DNA from: DATAES01 sp036493595
Lineage (GTDB): Bacteria > Actinomycetota > Acidimicrobiia > Acidimicrobiales > JACDCH01
Length of the DNA: 43,282 nucleotides
Assembly (NCBI GenBank): GCA_036493595.1
Contig: DASXPN010000016.1
Span: 1 to 43,282, forward strand
Direction: 5' to 3'
The notes below the pieces were generated by a model, which was not told the origin of the DNA, did not search any database, and saw only the letters and a list, made by a program, of their open reading frames with translations. The translations under genes were made by a program, and so were the position numbers. This document shows, in pieces, positions 16,056 to 23,680 of the stretch (the stretch's first letter is position 1; each line of letters starts with the position of its first letter).

Positions 16056-16596
16056 GCGGGAACGAGGCGATGAACTGCTCCATGGCGTCGTTGCATCCTC
16101 GGCGATCGCCGGTGGCGAGCAGGTCGAGCAGCAGACCGCGCACGACGGCGAGACCGAGGCGGGCGAGAGCACGCGCCTCACGACGGGGCCGTCCGATGTA
16201 TTGACCGGCTGCGGTCAGCGGATCGAGCCACGAGCTCACCGCGGTCTCGAGCAGGGGCGTGGCATGCGGACGACCTTGCAGCGCCTGGCCGTAGACCTCG
16301 AAGAACAACCGCTCGTGCGGCCACACCTTCGGATCCGACAGCCGCCGCCACATCCGTCGCATCTCGTCCGCGGGCGAGACCCGCGGGTCCGCCTCGAACT
16401 CCTCGAGCTGCTCGAGCTGACGGCGCTCCATCTCGTTGATCACGGCGAGCAGCAACTCGTCCTTCGAGCCGAAGTGGTAAATGAGCATGCGATGGCTCGT
16501 GCCGAGGGCGGCCGCTATCTGGCGGAGGCTCACGTCGGTCAGCCCGTGCTCTGCCGCGTAGTCGATCACGCCGTCGAGCAACGTGGCCCTTGTCAC
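16000..16596 (-). CDS. TetR-family transcriptional regulator
   Basis: 198 aa. N-terminal HTH: LTDVSLRQIAAALGTSHRML then IYHFGSKDELLLAVINE (about 19-57), followed by a helical ligand domain. GTG at 16596 with AAGGGGATC upstream. Divergent from the SRPBCC gene at 16670; between them lie two back-to-back copies of a 16-bp palindrome (16619-16650), the evident operators. TetR proteins usually repress themselves and the divergent neighbour until a small ligand binds. Its 3' end overlaps the surface-protein gene by 56 bases, convergently. Confidence 0.92.
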   Translation of the reverse strand: MTRATLLDGVIDYAAEHGLTDVSLRQIAAALGTSHRMLIYHFGSKDELLLAVINEMERRQLEQLEEFEADPRVSPADEMRRMWRRLSDPKVWPHERLFFEVYGQALQGRPHATPLLETAVSSWLDPLTAAGQYIGRPRREARALARLGLAVVRGLLLDLLATGDRRGCNDAMEQFIASFPLTATTHRAGAASRRAPGG

Positions 16597-16618
16597 GGAT
16601 GATCCCCTTGCTCAATCA

Positions 16619-16650
16619 TGTACCACATGGTACATGTACCACATGGTACA
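16619..16650. promoter_or_regulatory. Tandem TetR operator, two abutting copies of TGTACCACATGGTACA
   Basis: Copy 1 is 16619-16634 and copy 2 is 16635-16650, identical and directly adjacent. Each has 7-bp arms TGTACCA/TGGTACA around a CA centre. They sit in the 73-base gap between the divergent tetR and SRPBCC genes, the classic place for a TetR operator. Duplication suggests two dimers binding side by side. Confidence 0.8.
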
Positions 16651-16669
16651 GACCAAGCAGGGAGCGAAG

Positions 16670-17119
16670 ATGGCTTCCAAGCGAGAGGTCGATGAGCGGG
16701 CGTGGTCGCCTGCCGATCCGGCCACGATCTACCAACTGCTGATCGACGGCTCCACGTGGCCGCAGTGGTCGGGTATCGAGTCGTTCGAGCTCGAGGAGCC
16801 GGGCGACGGCGAGCCGGCCGGCCTGCATGAAGTGCGGGTGTTCCACACCGGCCGCACGACGAGCGTGGAGCGCGTGGTCGAGCTCGTCCCCGGTCGCCGG
16901 TTGAGCTACGAGCTCCTCGACGGGCTGCCACTGCAGGACTACCGCGCCGACGTCGACCTCACCCCTTGCGAGGGCGGCACGACGATCCGTTGGCGCTCGA
17001 CGTTCTTCCCCAAGCGATTCGGGACGGGTTGGTTCTACCGCCTCGTGCTCGCCAGGTTCATCCGAGGTTGTGTCAAGGGATTGGCGGCCCACGCGGGCAC
17101 TTTTCGGCCCGCCGCCTGA
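16670..17119 (+). CDS. SRPBCC (START-like) family protein
   Basis: 149 aa. Typical polyketide cyclase/dehydrase fold: VDERAWSPADPATIYQLLID with STWPQWSGIESFELEE at the N-terminus, a middle sheet, and WRSTFFPKRFGTGWFYRLVL near the C-terminus before the long last helix. Such proteins bind a hydrophobic ligand in a pocket; no catalytic residue can be named. ATG at 16670 follows GGGAG; upstream in-frame starts fall inside the operator. Controlled by the divergent TetR (inference). Confidence 0.85.
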   Translation: MASKREVDERAWSPADPATIYQLLIDGSTWPQWSGIESFELEEPGDGEPAGLHEVRVFHTGRTTSVERVVELVPGRRLSYELLDGLPLQDYRADVDLTPCEGGTTIRWRSTFFPKRFGTGWFYRLVLARFIRGCVKGLAAHAGTFRPAA

Positions 17120-17134
17120 CGCAAGCCTCAGCGA

Positions 17135-17140
17135 TATGGT
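17135..17140 (+). promoter_or_regulatory. -10-like box TATGGT, probable leaderless start at 17147
   Basis: TATGGT is followed by exactly 6 bases and then the GTG at 17147. No Shine-Dalgarno is present in between. Confidence 0.4.
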
Positions 17141-17146
17141 CCGACC

Positions 17147-17887
17147 GTGGCATCGGCGGGGACGTCGCCCGACTTCGGCCTGACACGCGGCGCGCTGCAT
17201 CGCGTCGGCGCGCACATCCTCGGGCGCCGGCGCTTTGACGTCGCCGGGACGTTCGGGCTGCGAGCCAGCCCTGGCGGGTTCGCGACACCCGCGTTCGGTC
17301 CGGAGATCGAAGTCTTGCGGGTGTCGGGACCGTTCCTCGTGCGCGAGGTCGGCGGCACGAGCACGCACATCGACATGAGGGGCGCGCGGTTGTCAGAGCT
17401 CGCCGCGTTCGCGGTCGTCGATCTCTCCGCGCCCGCTGCTTTCGGCAAGGAGGCGCCCCCGGTTGGGGACGCGAGTGCGCCGCTCGACGTCGACCTGCAA
17501 CACGCGCAACAGATCGCGACGTGGTTCTCGCTCGCATGGCGCGCGATCGACCGGGTCGTCGGACGCATGCCACCGTCCGCCGGCGCATCGACGATCCAGT
17601 TGTGGCCGGAGCACTTCGACGCCGCCACCGATGTCGACGCGGGCGACGGCAACCGTGCGAACCTCGGCTTCTCGCCGGGCGACACCAGTGAGCCCGAGCC
17701 GTACCTGTACCTCGGCCCGTGGGGATCGGGTCGTCCGGGCGCCCCGTCGTACTGGAACGCGCCGTTCGGCGCGATCAAGCGAGCGAGCGAGATCGACGCA
17801 CCGCTCGACTCGGCCGAAGCGTTGGACGCGTGCGTCGACTTCCTGCAACGCGGTCTGCGCGCACTTGATCCGCACAGAGTTGGTTGA
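17147..17887 (+). CDS. Conserved hypothetical protein
   Basis: 246 aa, no family that I can name with confidence. Visible landmarks are VLRVSGPFLVREVGG, a predicted helix LQHAQQIATWFSLAWRAIDR, then IQLWPEHFDAATDVDAGD and PEPYLYLGPWG, which look like conserved cores of an actinobacterial family of unknown function, plus a C-terminal helix. No signal peptide or membrane segment. The GTG start fits a TATGGT box 6 bases upstream. Eight bases separate it from the DinB gene, so they are probably cotranscribed. Confidence 0.75.
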   Translation: MASAGTSPDFGLTRGALHRVGAHILGRRRFDVAGTFGLRASPGGFATPAFGPEIEVLRVSGPFLVREVGGTSTHIDMRGARLSELAAFAVVDLSAPAAFGKEAPPVGDASAPLDVDLQHAQQIATWFSLAWRAIDRVVGRMPPSAGASTIQLWPEHFDAATDVDAGDGNRANLGFSPGDTSEPEPYLYLGPWGSGRPGAPSYWNAPFGAIKRASEIDAPLDSAEALDACVDFLQRGLRALDPHRVG

Positions 17888-17895
17888 CTGGCGCC

Positions 17896-18402
17896 ATGAA
17901 CACTGCAGAGCTGCTCGTCGAGCTGTACGGCCGCATACCGCCGCTCGTCCGTGGCGCGGTCGACGGCCTCGACGCCGATGCGCTCACCTCCGCGCCGGCG
18001 GACGGCTCGAACCCCATCGGTTGGACGGTGTGGCACCTGACGCGGGTGCAGGACCATCACATGGCCGAGATCCTCGGCGAAGATCAGGTCTGGGTCGCGC
18101 CCGGGTGGGCGGCCCGTTTCGGCCTCGAGCCGGATCCGTCCAACACCGGCTATGGCCACTCCGCGAGCGAGGTCGCTGCGGTCCGTCCAGAGAGTGCGGA
18201 CGCGCTCGTCGCGTACCACGACGCGGTCGCGACGCGCACCCGCCGATACCTCGAGTCGATCACCGACGACGCGCTCGACCGAGTGGTCGACCGCCGATGG
18301 GATCCTCCGGTCACGCTCGGTGTGCGGCTCGTCAGCATCGCCGACGACGATCTCCAACACGCGGGACAAGCGGCATACGTGCGGGGAACGTTGTCGCGAT
18401 GA
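17896..18402 (+). CDS. DinB/DUF664-type four-helix protein (mycothiol-transferase-like)
   Basis: 168 aa. The DinB four-helix bundle is recognised from NPIGWTVWHLTRVQDHHMAE (about 39-58) and DDLQHAGQAAYVRG at the C-terminus; the His residues of these two segments form the metal triad of the family. In actinobacteria this fold includes mycothiol- or bacillithiol-dependent transferases and isomerases. The substrate is unknown. ATG at 17896, 8 bases after the preceding stop. A hairpin follows at 18410-18436. Confidence 0.85.
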   Translation: MNTAELLVELYGRIPPLVRGAVDGLDADALTSAPADGSNPIGWTVWHLTRVQDHHMAEILGEDQVWVAPGWAARFGLEPDPSNTGYGHSASEVAAVRPESADALVAYHDAVATRTRRYLESITDDALDRVVDRRWDPPVTLGVRLVSIADDDLQHAGQAAYVRGTLSR

Positions 18403-18409
18403 TGGGGTA

Positions 18410-18436
18410 GCGCGCCCGCCCGGCGGGTAGGCGCGC
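18410..18436 (+). terminator. GC-rich hairpin abutting the next start codon
   Basis: GCGCGCCCGCCC (18410-18421) and GGGTAGGCGCGC (18425-18436) pair over 7+3 bp with a 2x2 mismatch and a 3-base loop. It ends 4 bases before the ATG of the PfpI-like gene. It may end the DinB transcript or mask the start of the next gene. Confidence 0.4.
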
Positions 18437-18440
18437 GTAC

Positions 18441-19025
18441 ATGACGAAGCACGGACTCGACGGAACCAAGGTTGCCTTTCTCGTCGCCAACGAAGGCATC
18501 GAGCAGGTCGAGCTGACAGAGCCGTGGAAGGCGGTCGAGAAGGCCGGCGGTCAACCGGTGCTCGTCGCGCCGAAGACGGGCAAGGCTCAGGCCTTCAACC
18601 ACCTCGACAAGGGCGACACCTTCGATGTCGACGTTGCGGTCGGTAAGGCCAAGGCCGGCGACTATGTCGGGCTGGTGCTACCCGGCGGCGTTGCGAACCC
18701 CGACCAGCTTCGTACCAAGCCTGAGGCAGTTGCCTTTGCGAAGTCATTCGTCGACAGCGGCAAGCCCATCGCGGTGATCTGCCACGGCCCATGGACGCTC
18801 GTGGAAGCAGGCGTCGTGCGCAACCGCACGTTGACGAGTTGGCCGACCGTGAAGACCGACATCCTGAACGCCGGCGGTCACTGGGTCGACAGAGAAGTAG
18901 AGGTCTGCGACGGCGACGAGAACATCATCGTGTCGAGCCGCAAGCCTGACGATCTGCCGGCGTTCTGCGCCAAGTTCATCGAGGTGTTCGAGGACTACGC
19001 GCGCTCGAAGCAGAAGGTGGCGTAG
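18441..19025 (+). CDS. DJ-1/PfpI-family type 1 glutamine amidotransferase-like protein
   Basis: 194 aa, full length. Nucleophile elbow AVICHGPWTL with Cys114-His115; the acidic partner is Glu18 in NEGIEQVEL; LPGGVANPDQLR (about 80-91) forms the family loop. PfpI relatives act as deglycases, chaperones or proteases against stress damage; this exact role is not fixed by sequence. ATG at 18441 has no Shine-Dalgarno and lies right behind a hairpin. Convergent with the hydrolase gene at 19070. Confidence 0.92.
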   Translation: MTKHGLDGTKVAFLVANEGIEQVELTEPWKAVEKAGGQPVLVAPKTGKAQAFNHLDKGDTFDVDVAVGKAKAGDYVGLVLPGGVANPDQLRTKPEAVAFAKSFVDSGKPIAVICHGPWTLVEAGVVRNRTLTSWPTVKTDILNAGGHWVDREVEVCDGDENIIVSSRKPDDLPAFCAKFIEVFEDYARSKQKVA

Positions 19026-19069
19026 CGCCGGCGGCTGTTCGTGCGGCGCCTGCCCGACGCCTCCGAAGG

Positions 19070-19960
19070 TCACGATCGGTGGCGTTCGAGGAAGTCGAGG
19101 ATCGCACGATTGAAGATCTCGTTGCGGTCCCCGGCGACCATGTGACCGGCCCCGGCCACATCCGCGAACTCGGCATGCGGCACTCGCGCCAGGAAGTCCT
19201 GCGCCCCTTCCTCGCTCAATAGGTCGCTGCTGCGGCCCCGAACGAGCAAGGTCGGGATGCGGAGCCCGTCGACGGCGGCGCCGAGTTGGTCCGCGCCGAT
19301 GTCGATCGACCTCGTCTCGTCCTCGGAGCCGAACTTGCCGGTCATGAAGGCTGGGTCCCAGTGCCAGTACCAGCGTCCGTCGCGCTGGCGGAGGTTCTTC
19401 GACAACCCGCTCAAGTCCTTGGGCCTCGGCCGGTGCGGGTTGTAGGCGGCGATCGCGTCGGCGGCCTCATCGAGTGAGACGAAACCGTCGAGGTGTGCGG
19501 ACATGAACGCACCGATCCGTTGACGGCCCTCGAACTCGAGCCGATGGGCGACGTCGACGAGGACGAGCGCACGCGCGGTGTCCTCTTGGACCGGCGACTG
19601 TGCGATGGCGACCAGCGATGCCAGCCCGCCGAGCGATGCGCCGACGAGGACCGGCGGTTGCGGCAACGAAGTCGCGATCTCGAGGACATCAGCGGCGAAT
19701 GCGCCGTGCGTGTAGTCGCCGTCGGTGGCCCAGTCACTGTCGCCGTGACCGCGGAGGTCGACGGACGCCGCGCGCCATCCCCGATCGACGAGGAGCTGCC
19801 ACGTGCCCGCCCACGAGTGACGGGTCTGGCCACCACCGTGCAGCAGCACGACAGTCGGACCGTCCTCCGGTCCACCGACGTCGGCGCTCAGGTGTACGCC
19901 GCCCGATCCTTCGAGTTCCACGGTCGATCCGTCGGTTGTGGGCACGCCGCATGCTCGCAT
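19070..19960 (-). CDS. Alpha/beta hydrolase
   Basis: 296 aa from the ATG at 19960. Oxyanion segment VVLLHGGGQTRHSWAGTW, Ser nucleophile in VGASLGGLASL, Asp in RGRSSDLLSEEG and His in GAGHMVAGD; the order and spacing match the fold. A cap region lies at about 130-200. The longer frame to 20188 is rejected because its extra 76 residues are Arg-rich and run through the upstream regulator gene. Substrate unknown: esterase, epoxide hydrolase or C-C hydrolase are possible. 26 bases downstream of the HTH regulator and probably in its operon. Confidence 0.9.
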   Translation of the reverse strand: MRACGVPTTDGSTVELEGSGGVHLSADVGGPEDGPTVVLLHGGGQTRHSWAGTWQLLVDRGWRAASVDLRGHGDSDWATDGDYTHGAFAADVLEIATSLPQPPVLVGASLGGLASLVAIAQSPVQEDTARALVLVDVAHRLEFEGRQRIGAFMSAHLDGFVSLDEAADAIAAYNPHRPRPKDLSGLSKNLRQRDGRWYWHWDPAFMTGKFGSEDETRSIDIGADQLGAAVDGLRIPTLLVRGRSSDLLSEEGAQDFLARVPHAEFADVAGAGHMVAGDRNEIFNRAILDFLERHRS

Positions 19961-19986
19961 CCGCGAGCCGTCACCGCCGACGGAGG

Positions 19987-20682
19987 TCAGGACTGGGGCG
20001 TGGAAGCCGGCCGGAGCACCACGCAACACTGACCCGGACGAGGATCGAGATGCGCGGTGTACCCGGTGCGACTGCCTCCGACGACGGCGCTGAGCAGTTC
20101 CTTGTTCAAGTTGCACACGAGGTCGAGATGGTCGTCGACAAGATGATGGAAGGGGCAGTTGCGAAGCCGGATGCCCTCGTCGTCGCACATCGGCTCGTAG
20201 CCACGGTCGCGCAGCATGCCGAGCAGCTCCTCGGTCGTCCCCTCCTTCAGCTGCGCGCGGATCGCTTTGCCTGTGCCGCGGGTGATCTCGCGCAACGCGG
20301 CGCGGGCGCGACCGGTCGTGTCGGTCTCGATGGCGGATGCGAGGAGGTGCGCGACGAGAGTGTCGTCGCGCGCCGGCAACTGCACGACTATCTCAACCGG
20401 CGCGCGCATGTAGAGCTTCGCGGGACGTCCGGCGCCGGGGCCGCTTCGTCCGGTCCGCCGCTCGAACGACGTCGCCAGAATCCCGTCAGTCACGAGCTGG
20501 TCGAGGTGGTAGGCAGCCAGGGAGCGGCCGATGCCTGCGTGCGCGGCGGCCTCGTCGCGCCCGACGGGCGTGCCGGCATTGACGACGAAGTCGTAGAGGC
20601 GCCGCCGTAAGGGCTCGGCCAGCGAGGCAGCCGCGTCGATGCCGGCGTCGGTGTCACGGTGTCCGCCCTCGTCAACAGGCAT
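19987..20682 (-). CDS. Winged-HTH regulator with C-terminal cysteine cluster (COG2345/SufR-like)
   Basis: 231 aa. N-terminal winged helix: LAEPLRRRLYDFVVNAGTPV followed by GRDEAAAHAGIGRSLAAYHL (about 21-60) and a wing rich in Arg/Gly. The C-terminal half holds Cys166, 176, 190, 219 and 220; Cys176 and Cys190 are 13 residues apart, as in the SufR Fe-S-binding pattern. Family members are Fe-S- or metal-sensing repressors; cluster binding here is inference because the other spacings differ. ATG at 20682 with TAGAGT 6 bases upstream (leaderless). Divergent from the DUF2231 gene, and 26 bases upstream of the hydrolase. Confidence 0.88.
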   Translation of the reverse strand: MPVDEGGHRDTDAGIDAAASLAEPLRRRLYDFVVNAGTPVGRDEAAAHAGIGRSLAAYHLDQLVTDGILATSFERRTGRSGPGAGRPAKLYMRAPVEIVVQLPARDDTLVAHLLASAIETDTTGRARAALREITRGTGKAIRAQLKEGTTEELLGMLRDRGYEPMCDDEGIRLRNCPFHHLVDDHLDLVCNLNKELLSAVVGGSRTGYTAHLDPRPGQCCVVLRPASTPQS

Positions 20683-20688
20683 GCAGAG

Positions 20689-20694
20689 ACTCTA
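20689..20694 (-). promoter_or_regulatory. -10-like box TAGAGT, probable leaderless start of the HTH regulator
   Basis: Minus-strand TAGAGT is 6 bases from the ATG at 20682. The surrounding 20690-20716 is the most AT-rich stretch nearby (TATAACAGGATTACTTGACT on the plus strand), fitting a divergent promoter region. Confidence 0.45.
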
Positions 20695-20761
20695 TAACAG
20701 GATTACTTGACTTTAGAAGGACTCGCCGGTCAGGATGGCGGCGACGACAGGGAGGAACGCC

Positions 20762-21331
20762 GTGCGACGGTTCTCGGTACGACCCGCGATCACGCTGAAG
20801 GGCAGGAAGTTCAAGGGGCTCCGGGGCTGGGCGGGCAAGCCGTTCCATCCGCCCCTCACCGACATCCCGGTTGCCGCGTACGTGCTCGGCGCCGCCTTCG
20901 ACGTGGCCTCGGTGATCGGTGGTGATGGCCATGAGTGGAGTCACGACATGTGGCGGGCGGCGACGTTCGTCATCATCGGTGGTGCCATCGTCTCGGTGTT
21001 CACCGCGCTGACCGGGCTGTTCGACTGGCTGCGCTCGTCCGAAGCGGGCACACAAGCGCGGCGCACGGCCAACACGCATGCCCTCATCATGGTCACCGTC
21101 ACCGTGCTCACGCTCGTGAACATCGCGGTGCGGCTGAGTCGCTACCACACCGACTTCTCGACGCCCGTTGGGATCATGGTGCTCTCGGTCGTGATCGCGG
21201 CGCTGGTGTCGTGGGGCGCGACGTATGGCGGCAGTCTCGTATTCGACTACGGCTTCAATGTCGAGACCGCGGGCGACAGCCCGGTGTGGCATCCGTCCGA
21301 GGACGACGTACTACCGGGAGAGGGCCACTGA
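20762..21331 (+). CDS. DUF2231-family membrane protein
   Basis: 189 aa. The N-terminus WAGKPFHPPLTDIPVAAYVLG carries the HPxxxxIP signature of DUF2231. About four membrane segments follow (near 45-60, 74-98, 118-138, 148-172), with FDWLRSS in a loop. Function is unknown; relatives occur in redox and photosynthetic contexts. GTG at 20762 is preferred over ATG 20735 because GGGAGG (20750-20755) stands 6 bases before it. Its stop overlaps the folE start as TGATG, so the two are translationally coupled. Divergent from the Cys-rich regulator. Confidence 0.85.
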   Translation: MRRFSVRPAITLKGRKFKGLRGWAGKPFHPPLTDIPVAAYVLGAAFDVASVIGGDGHEWSHDMWRAATFVIIGGAIVSVFTALTGLFDWLRSSEAGTQARRTANTHALIMVTVTVLTLVNIAVRLSRYHTDFSTPVGIMVLSVVIAALVSWGATYGGSLVFDYGFNVETAGDSPVWHPSEDDVLPGEGH

Positions 21332-21939
21332 TGTCCGCGATGAAGTTGGTCGACGACTGGCACGACACGAGCTCGCATCCGGGCGCAGTGGACGTAAATG
21401 CGGCGACCAGCGCCGCCCGCGACCTCCTCCTTGCACTCGGTGCCGACCTCGACGCGCCGGGATTGAGCGAGACGCCACGCCGGATCGCCAACGCGTACGC
21501 GGAACTGTTGACGCCGCACCCGTTCTCGATGACGACGTTCCCGAACGACGAGGGCTACGACGAGCTCGTGCTTGCACGCGACATCCCCTTCACGTCGTTG
21601 TGCGAGCACCACGCGTTGCCGTTCATCGGTGTCGCCCACGTCGGCTATCTGCCTGACACCCGCATCGTCGGCTTGTCGAAGCTGGCGCGGGTCGTGGAGC
21701 ACTACGCGCGCCGGCTGCAAGTACAGGAACGGATGACGAAGCAGATCGCCGACCTGCTCGAGCGGGAGCTGGCGCCGCGCGGCGTCGGTGTCGTCGTCGA
21801 GGCCGAGCACCTCTGCATGACCATGCGAGGAGTGCGGGCTCCTGGCGCGCGGACGATGACCTCCGCGTTGCACGGCCTGCTGCGCGATGACCCCCGCTCT
21901 CGCCAGGAGCTCCTCGCCCTCACCCACTCGACCCGCTGA
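21331..21939 (+). CDS. folE: GTP cyclohydrolase I
   Basis: 202 aa. Makes 7,8-dihydroneopterin triphosphate from GTP, first step of folate/pterin synthesis. Key parts are visible: DIPFTSLCEHHALPF with zinc ligands Cys91 and His94, GLSKLARVVEHYARRLQVQE (substrate and oligomer contacts), and EAEHLCMTMRGVRAPGARTM with the third ligand Cys162. Length and motifs are normal. ATG at 21331 overlaps the DUF2231 stop; a second ATG is at 21340. Oddly, no other folate gene is near, and pairing with a membrane protein is unusual. It may be a second, specialised FolE. Confidence 0.95.
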   Translation: MSAMKLVDDWHDTSSHPGAVDVNAATSAARDLLLALGADLDAPGLSETPRRIANAYAELLTPHPFSMTTFPNDEGYDELVLARDIPFTSLCEHHALPFIGVAHVGYLPDTRIVGLSKLARVVEHYARRLQVQERMTKQIADLLERELAPRGVGVVVEAEHLCMTMRGVRAPGARTMTSALHGLLRDDPRSRQELLALTHSTR

Positions 21940-21957
21940 CCGCGCTTCGTCCGGCGC

Positions 21958-23598
21958 TCAGTTCGGCAGGTCGAGTGGCGCGCTCTCGGCGCTGCGACAC
22001 GCGTCGCCCGCGCATTTGCGCAGGCTGTCGAGCCGCTGGTGCAACGCGTCGAGTCGCCCGGCGCTGGCGGTGCCGGCAAGGTTCTGGAGCTCGTTCGGGT
22101 CGTTGGTGAGGTCGTACAACTCGCGTTCGCCGGTCGCGTACTCGACGTACGCGAAGCCGGCGACGCGGAGCCCTTGGTATTCGGGGATGTTCGTTCCGGC
22201 TGCCTTGGAACGTCTGGGAGGTGTCGTGGTCGAGGGGACGGTCGATGACGGAGCAGCCGACGAGCTGTCGGTCACGTCATCGGACTGATCGAGATCGTCC
22301 GGCTCGAGTTGCGCGCCGCCGGACGCGGTGGTGCCGGAGTCGTTCTCGATCCAGTGCTCGAGCAGGTACACCTGCCGCCAGTCAGTCGGCGCGGAACCCG
22401 GATTGTTCAACAGCGGCACGAGCGAGCGCCCATCAGGATTGTCGCCCAACGTCGCGCCGCCGAGCGCCGCGAATGTCGGCGCGAGATCGACGTTGCCGGC
22501 GAGCGCGCTGGTGTGCGACCCCGCCGCGATGCCGGGACCGCGCACGAGCAGCGGCAAGTGGATGTCGGTCTCGTATGCCGTCTGCTTCCCGGCAGGAAGC
22601 CGGTGTTGACCGAGGTGGAACCCGTTGTCGGACGTGAACACGACGTACGTGTTGTCGAGCAGATGGCTCGATTGCAGTTGGGCCAGAAGGCCGGCCACGC
22701 CCCGGTCGACCGCCTGCAACGACTGTGCGCGCCGGCGGTAGAGATCGTCGATCTGCGCTTGCCGTTTCGCTCCGATGAGGGGTTGCGACTGGATGTACTG
22801 CGGCTTGTCGCTGACGTCCGTTTCGTTGAACGCCGGATCACGCGGCGCGGTGAGCCCGGGGAAGGCGTTGAGGTCCTGCGGCGCCGGCGTTGCCGGTTGA
22901 TGCGGTGCATACACGGCGAGGTACGCGAAGAACGGCCTCGATGACGCGGCTGCGCGGTTGATGAAGTCCTCGGCCTGCTTCACGTACACGTTTGTGCCGT
23001 AGTCGTCCGGACCGTGGCCGTAGTCGACCTGGTTGCCGTTCTGGTTGAGTGTGTAGTCGTACTCGCCGTACGCGTTGCCCTTGGAAGAGCTCGACCACTG
23101 ATCCCACCCGGGCGGGACGTAGCTCGGGCTGACGGAGTTCGGGTAGCCGTTGAGGTACTTGCCGAACAGCCCGGTCGTGTAGCCGGCGTCGTGCAGAGCG
23201 GTCGCGATCGTCGATTGCTCGACATTGCCGGCGTGCGCGGTCTCGAACCCGCCATTGGTGCCACCGTTGGTGAGCACGCCCGTGTTGTGCGAGTACTGGC
23301 CGCGCAGGATCGACGTGCGGGCGGGGCAGCACAGCGTGACGTTGTCGAAGTAGTCGTCGAAGCTCACGCCCTGATCGCCGATCAACGAACGAACCTGCGG
23401 CATGAACTGGAGATCGTCGAGCCGCATGTCGTCGGTCAGCACGAACAGGATGTTCGGACGCTTGCCTCCGGTCAGCCCGTTGGCCCCGGATGCGCCTGAC
23501 CCGCTGGCACCGTGCTTCGACGATGACGAGCAGCCGGCCAGCACCACCACCGCCACCAGCACGACGCGCCACGCGCGGTTGCGAGTGCCTGGTCCCAT
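21958..23598 (-). CDS. Sulfatase-family lipoprotein
   Basis: 546 aa. A lipoprotein signal peptide ends in LAGC (Cys23 lipidated), so the enzyme is outside the cell on the membrane. Sulfatase fold: PNILFVLTDDMRLDDL (metal Asp56/57), then CCPARTSILRGQYSHNTG with Cys90 as the formylglycine site in C-x-P-x-R. SDNGFHLGQHRLPAGKQTAYE (about 340-360) and HLPLLVRGPGI complete the site. Family role: hydrolysis of sulfate esters after Cys is oxidised to formylglycine. A low-complexity acidic/Ser-Thr-rich insert sits near 440-480. No sulfatase-modifying enzyme is in the window. ATG at 23598 gives the best signal peptide; the frame continues to 23706. Divergent from a TetR gene. Confidence 0.92.
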   Translation of the reverse strand: MGPGTRNRAWRVVLVAVVVLAGCSSSSKHGASGSGASGANGLTGGKRPNILFVLTDDMRLDDLQFMPQVRSLIGDQGVSFDDYFDNVTLCCPARTSILRGQYSHNTGVLTNGGTNGGFETAHAGNVEQSTIATALHDAGYTTGLFGKYLNGYPNSVSPSYVPPGWDQWSSSSKGNAYGEYDYTLNQNGNQVDYGHGPDDYGTNVYVKQAEDFINRAAASSRPFFAYLAVYAPHQPATPAPQDLNAFPGLTAPRDPAFNETDVSDKPQYIQSQPLIGAKRQAQIDDLYRRRAQSLQAVDRGVAGLLAQLQSSHLLDNTYVVFTSDNGFHLGQHRLPAGKQTAYETDIHLPLLVRGPGIAAGSHTSALAGNVDLAPTFAALGGATLGDNPDGRSLVPLLNNPGSAPTDWRQVYLLEHWIENDSGTTASGGAQLEPDDLDQSDDVTDSSSAAPSSTVPSTTTPPRRSKAAGTNIPEYQGLRVAGFAYVEYATGERELYDLTNDPNELQNLAGTASAGRLDALHQRLDSLRKCAGDACRSAESAPLDLPN

Positions 23599-23666
23599 CC
23601 GCCGGGACGCTACGCGCCACGACCGCCAAAGGGTCCGCGCCAACCAGCGCGCGATGCGACGACCGG

Positions 23667-23672
23667 TACGCT
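23667..23672 (+). promoter_or_regulatory. -10-like box TACGCT, probable leaderless start at 23681
   Basis: TACGCT lies 8 bases before the GTG at 23681, with no Shine-Dalgarno between. The same hexamer and spacing occur before the acyl-CoA synthetase at 5597. Confidence 0.3.
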
Positions 23673-23680
23673 CGGCGGCG

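Noticed and set aside
19025..19050. Bidirectional terminator between the PfpI-like and hydrolase genes
   Set aside because: Only a 6-bp GCGCCG/CGGCGC stem with a 13-base loop; too weak to claim.
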